From Methanobacteriota archaeon (lineage in GTDB: Archaea; Thermoplasmatota; Poseidoniia; Poseidoniales; Thalassarchaeaceae): 6,684 bases of DNA. A program made the translations under genes and the position numbers. Where the stretch lies: the NCBI GenBank assembly GCA_002725475.1, contig PBPH01000089.1, positions 1-6,684 on the forward strand. Direction: 5' to 3'. The notes under the pieces are model-generated. The model did not search any database. It saw nothing but the letters and a program-made list of their open reading frames with translations, and had not been told where the DNA came from. Positions 5,521 through 6,684 of the stretch are shown here, piece by piece. Position 1 is the stretch's first letter. Each line of letters starts with the position of its first letter.

Positions 5521-6294
5521 ATGGCTGAGACCAATGATAACCACAGCTTCCCATTAGTCCTGCACAAAGATGCTGATCCATCATCTACGGGTGGGGTAGC
5601 AATTTGTGGATTTTCAAATGTAGGAATGGTTGGAAGTATTGCTACAAGCCATATTGTCAAGGCTCTCGGAATGCAGCAGTTAGGAACTGTTATTGACTAT
5701 AATTTTCCACCAGTTGCTCTGATTCAAAATGAGATACCACAACACCCTGTTAGGGTGTATCAGGGAGATGGAATTGGTGTATTCACTTCTGATTTACAAT
5801 TTCCAGGACATACCGATGTAAAATTTGCCGAGACAGTACTTGAGTGGTTTAAGGAAGGTGGATTTGATCGCCTTTTCATAATCGATGGAATTGTAACAGG
5901 AGAACTTGGGGACAAAGAGGTTGGAGAGTTATTTGGAGTATCTTCCACAGAAGTTGGTAGAGAAAGATTGAGAAAAATCGATATCGATCCAGTCAAACAA
6001 GGAATTATTGCTGGAATTTCTGGATGGTTGCTTGCAGAAGGAGACAGAAGGGGTTACGATGTAACTGCTTTACTTGCTGAATGCAATCCTATGTATCCCG
6101 ATGCAAGGGCAGCAGCGATTGCTACTGAGGCACTTAGCGATCTAGTTGATATCGAAATTCCATTGGATGAATTGCTTTCAGATGCTAGAAGAATTGAGGA
6201 CAACGTCCGTCAAATGTTTGAGATGTCAAAGAATCTTCTTCCTCCACCAGATGCCGAATTTGAGGTTGATGAAGGTGACCCAATGATTGGCTAA
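5521..6294 (+). CDS. PAC2-family protein (archaeal proteasome-assembly-chaperone homologue)
   Basis: The 257-aa length is normal for the archaeal PAC2 family (Pfam PF09754). Recognised features are the N-terminal glycine loop GFSNVGMVGSIA (residues 30-41), the beta-alpha core with FIIDGIVTGELG (119-130), the conserved GIIAGISGWLLAEG (161-174), and LLAECNPMYPDARAAA (184-199), a signature stretch of the family. Eukaryotic PAC2 is a 20S proteasome assembly chaperone; some archaeal homologues bind or activate the 20S proteasome through a C-terminal hydrophobic-Tyr-x tail. This protein ends in DEGDPMIG, so that tail is missing and a proteasome role is not assured. There is no signal peptide or membrane helix, so it is cytosolic. 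The start is set by a strong AGGTGAT. It lies 40 bases behind the surface-protein gene and is probably co-transcribed. The family is recognised with confidence; the partner is not. Confidence 0.9.
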   Translation: MAETNDNHSFPLVLHKDADPSSTGGVAICGFSNVGMVGSIATSHIVKALGMQQLGTVIDYNFPPVALIQNEIPQHPVRVYQGDGIGVFTSDLQFPGHTDVKFAETVLEWFKEGGFDRLFIIDGIVTGELGDKEVGELFGVSSTEVGRERLRKIDIDPVKQGIIAGISGWLLAEGDRRGYDVTALLAECNPMYPDARAAAIATEALSDLVDIEIPLDELLSDARRIEDNVRQMFEMSKNLLPPPDAEFEVDEGDPMIG

Positions 6295-6432
6295 ATCCTC
6301 TAAAAAATAGAGAAATTAATGGGGCCCCGGGGTTATCCCAATCTGATTATTATTAACTTGCAACAACATGATATGTGTATGGTAGAAGAAAACCATTTGC
6401 AAAATTTGAAACGGAATAAAACAGCACCCAGA
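6295..6432 (+). promoter_or_regulatory. Intergenic region with GC block and possible promoter for the last gene
   Basis: These 138 bases separate the PAC2 stop from the signal-peptide ATG. They contain a five-base-pair inverted repeat (CTCTA at 6298-6302, TAGAG at 6308-6312, A-rich loop) with no T-run, so it is a poor terminator candidate. Next come an isolated GC block, GGGGCCCCGGGG (6321-6332), and a TATA-like ATTATTATTA (6346-6355). The latter would place a transcription start near 6373-6380, where in-frame ATGs for the next gene occur. Confidence 0.35.
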
Positions 6433-6684
6433 ATGAAGGCTCTGCTGAGCGCCCTGTTGATCGTCCTCTCGGGCGTTACAGCAGTAGTTGCTCAGCAAAC
6501 TTCCCTGACCAATATGGAGGATTCATCCCTCAATTCATCCGAAAATCAGAGAGAATTACAAGATGACAAGACAATGAAACACAAGGAGCCTCAAGAACCA
6601 ATCTCATGGCCGCAATGGCAAAAAAATTCAACTGAACCAACCAAAAACGTTAGAGACACACTTCGTCCTATTATTGTATTAGTA
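6433..6684 (+). CDS. Secreted protein of unknown function, N-terminal part (runs off the window)
   Basis: The frame is open from ATG 6433 to the window end, 84 codons. It begins with a textbook signal peptide: MK, a hydrophobic core (ALLSALLIVLSGV) and TAVVA before QQTSL, giving predicted cleavage after residue 20. The mature part seen so far is polar and low in complexity (Ser, Asn, Gln, Glu, Lys), as in a linker, and turns hydrophobic again at the very end (LRPIIVLV), perhaps the first strand of a folded domain. In-frame ATGs at 6373 and 6379 and the frame's openness back to 6304 allow a longer start. The 6379 start would add 18 residues with a basic patch before the same core and could be leaderless. 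No clear Shine-Dalgarno precedes any of these starts. It has the same direction as the PAC2 gene but a 138-base gap, so it probably has its own promoter. Family not recognised. Confidence 0.65.
   Translation, partial: MKALLSALLIVLSGVTAVVAQQTSLTNMEDSSLNSSENQRELQDDKTMKHKEPQEPISWPQWQKNSTEPTKNVRDTLRPIIVLV

Noticed and set aside
5378..5584. Leftward 68-codon frame across the end of the surface-protein gene and the start of the PAC2 gene
   Set aside because: It is a His/Ser-rich low-complexity antisense shadow of the acidic tail codons and overlaps two well supported genes.
6298..6312. Stem-loop CTCTA / TAGAG after the PAC2 gene as a terminator
   Set aside because: The stem is only five AT-rich base pairs with an A loop and no following T-run, and archaeal terminators are usually T-rich tracts.

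Overview
The window looks like a piece of an AT-rich marine archaeal genome, most probably a planktonic euryarchaeon of the Marine Group II / Poseidoniales type or a close relative. This is inferred from gene content, not from a marker gene. The evidence is: a PAC2-family (archaeal proteasome-assembly-chaperone-like) gene behind an archaeal-style GGTGAT Shine-Dalgarno; a giant Asn/Ser/Thr-rich secreted protein with VCBS/FG-GAP and Fn3/Ig-like domains, one C-terminal membrane anchor and a very acidic Tyr/Trp-rich cytoplasmic tail; and AT-rich intergenic DNA with TATA-like boxes. No rRNA, tRNA, CRISPR array, IS element or phage gene was seen.

Layout. (1) Bases 1-126 hold the 3' end of a rightward gene that ends in a hydrophobic segment. 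Its TAA directly abuts the stop codon of the leftward gene next to it. (2) Bases 127-1051 are a leftward two-gene unit: a 173-aa protein with a probable C-terminal winged helix, then a pentapeptide-repeat protein. The second gene probably starts at a TTG four bases after the first gene's stop, behind a Shine-Dalgarno-like AGGGAG embedded in the first gene's last codons. (3) Bases 1052-1256 are an AT-rich divergent promoter region. (4) Bases 1257-5480 encode the dominant feature, a surface protein of about 1407 aa: signal peptide, N-terminal beta domain, a seven-repeat propeller with Ca-loop motifs, a further beta region, two Fn3-like domains, Ig-like domains, a low-complexity stalk, one membrane helix and a 112-residue cytoplasmic tail. 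(5) Forty bases downstream, in the same direction, is a 257-aa PAC2-family gene (5521-6294), probably co-transcribed. (6) After a 138-base gap containing an odd GGGGCCCCGGGG block, a secreted protein with a classical signal peptide begins and runs off the window.

How they may work together. The surface protein and the PAC2 protein probably share a transcript, which would pair an envelope adhesin or receptor-like protein with a cytosolic ATP-independent chaperone-like protein; a functional link is speculation. The winged-helix and pentapeptide genes form a separate, apparently translationally coupled pair transcribed divergently from the surface-protein gene, so the 205-base spacer may carry control for both. 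The most interesting parts are the architecture of the surface protein (complete seven-repeat propeller, cysteine pairs in repeats 2 and 5, WW-x6-WW acidic tail) and the coupled winged-helix/pentapeptide pair.
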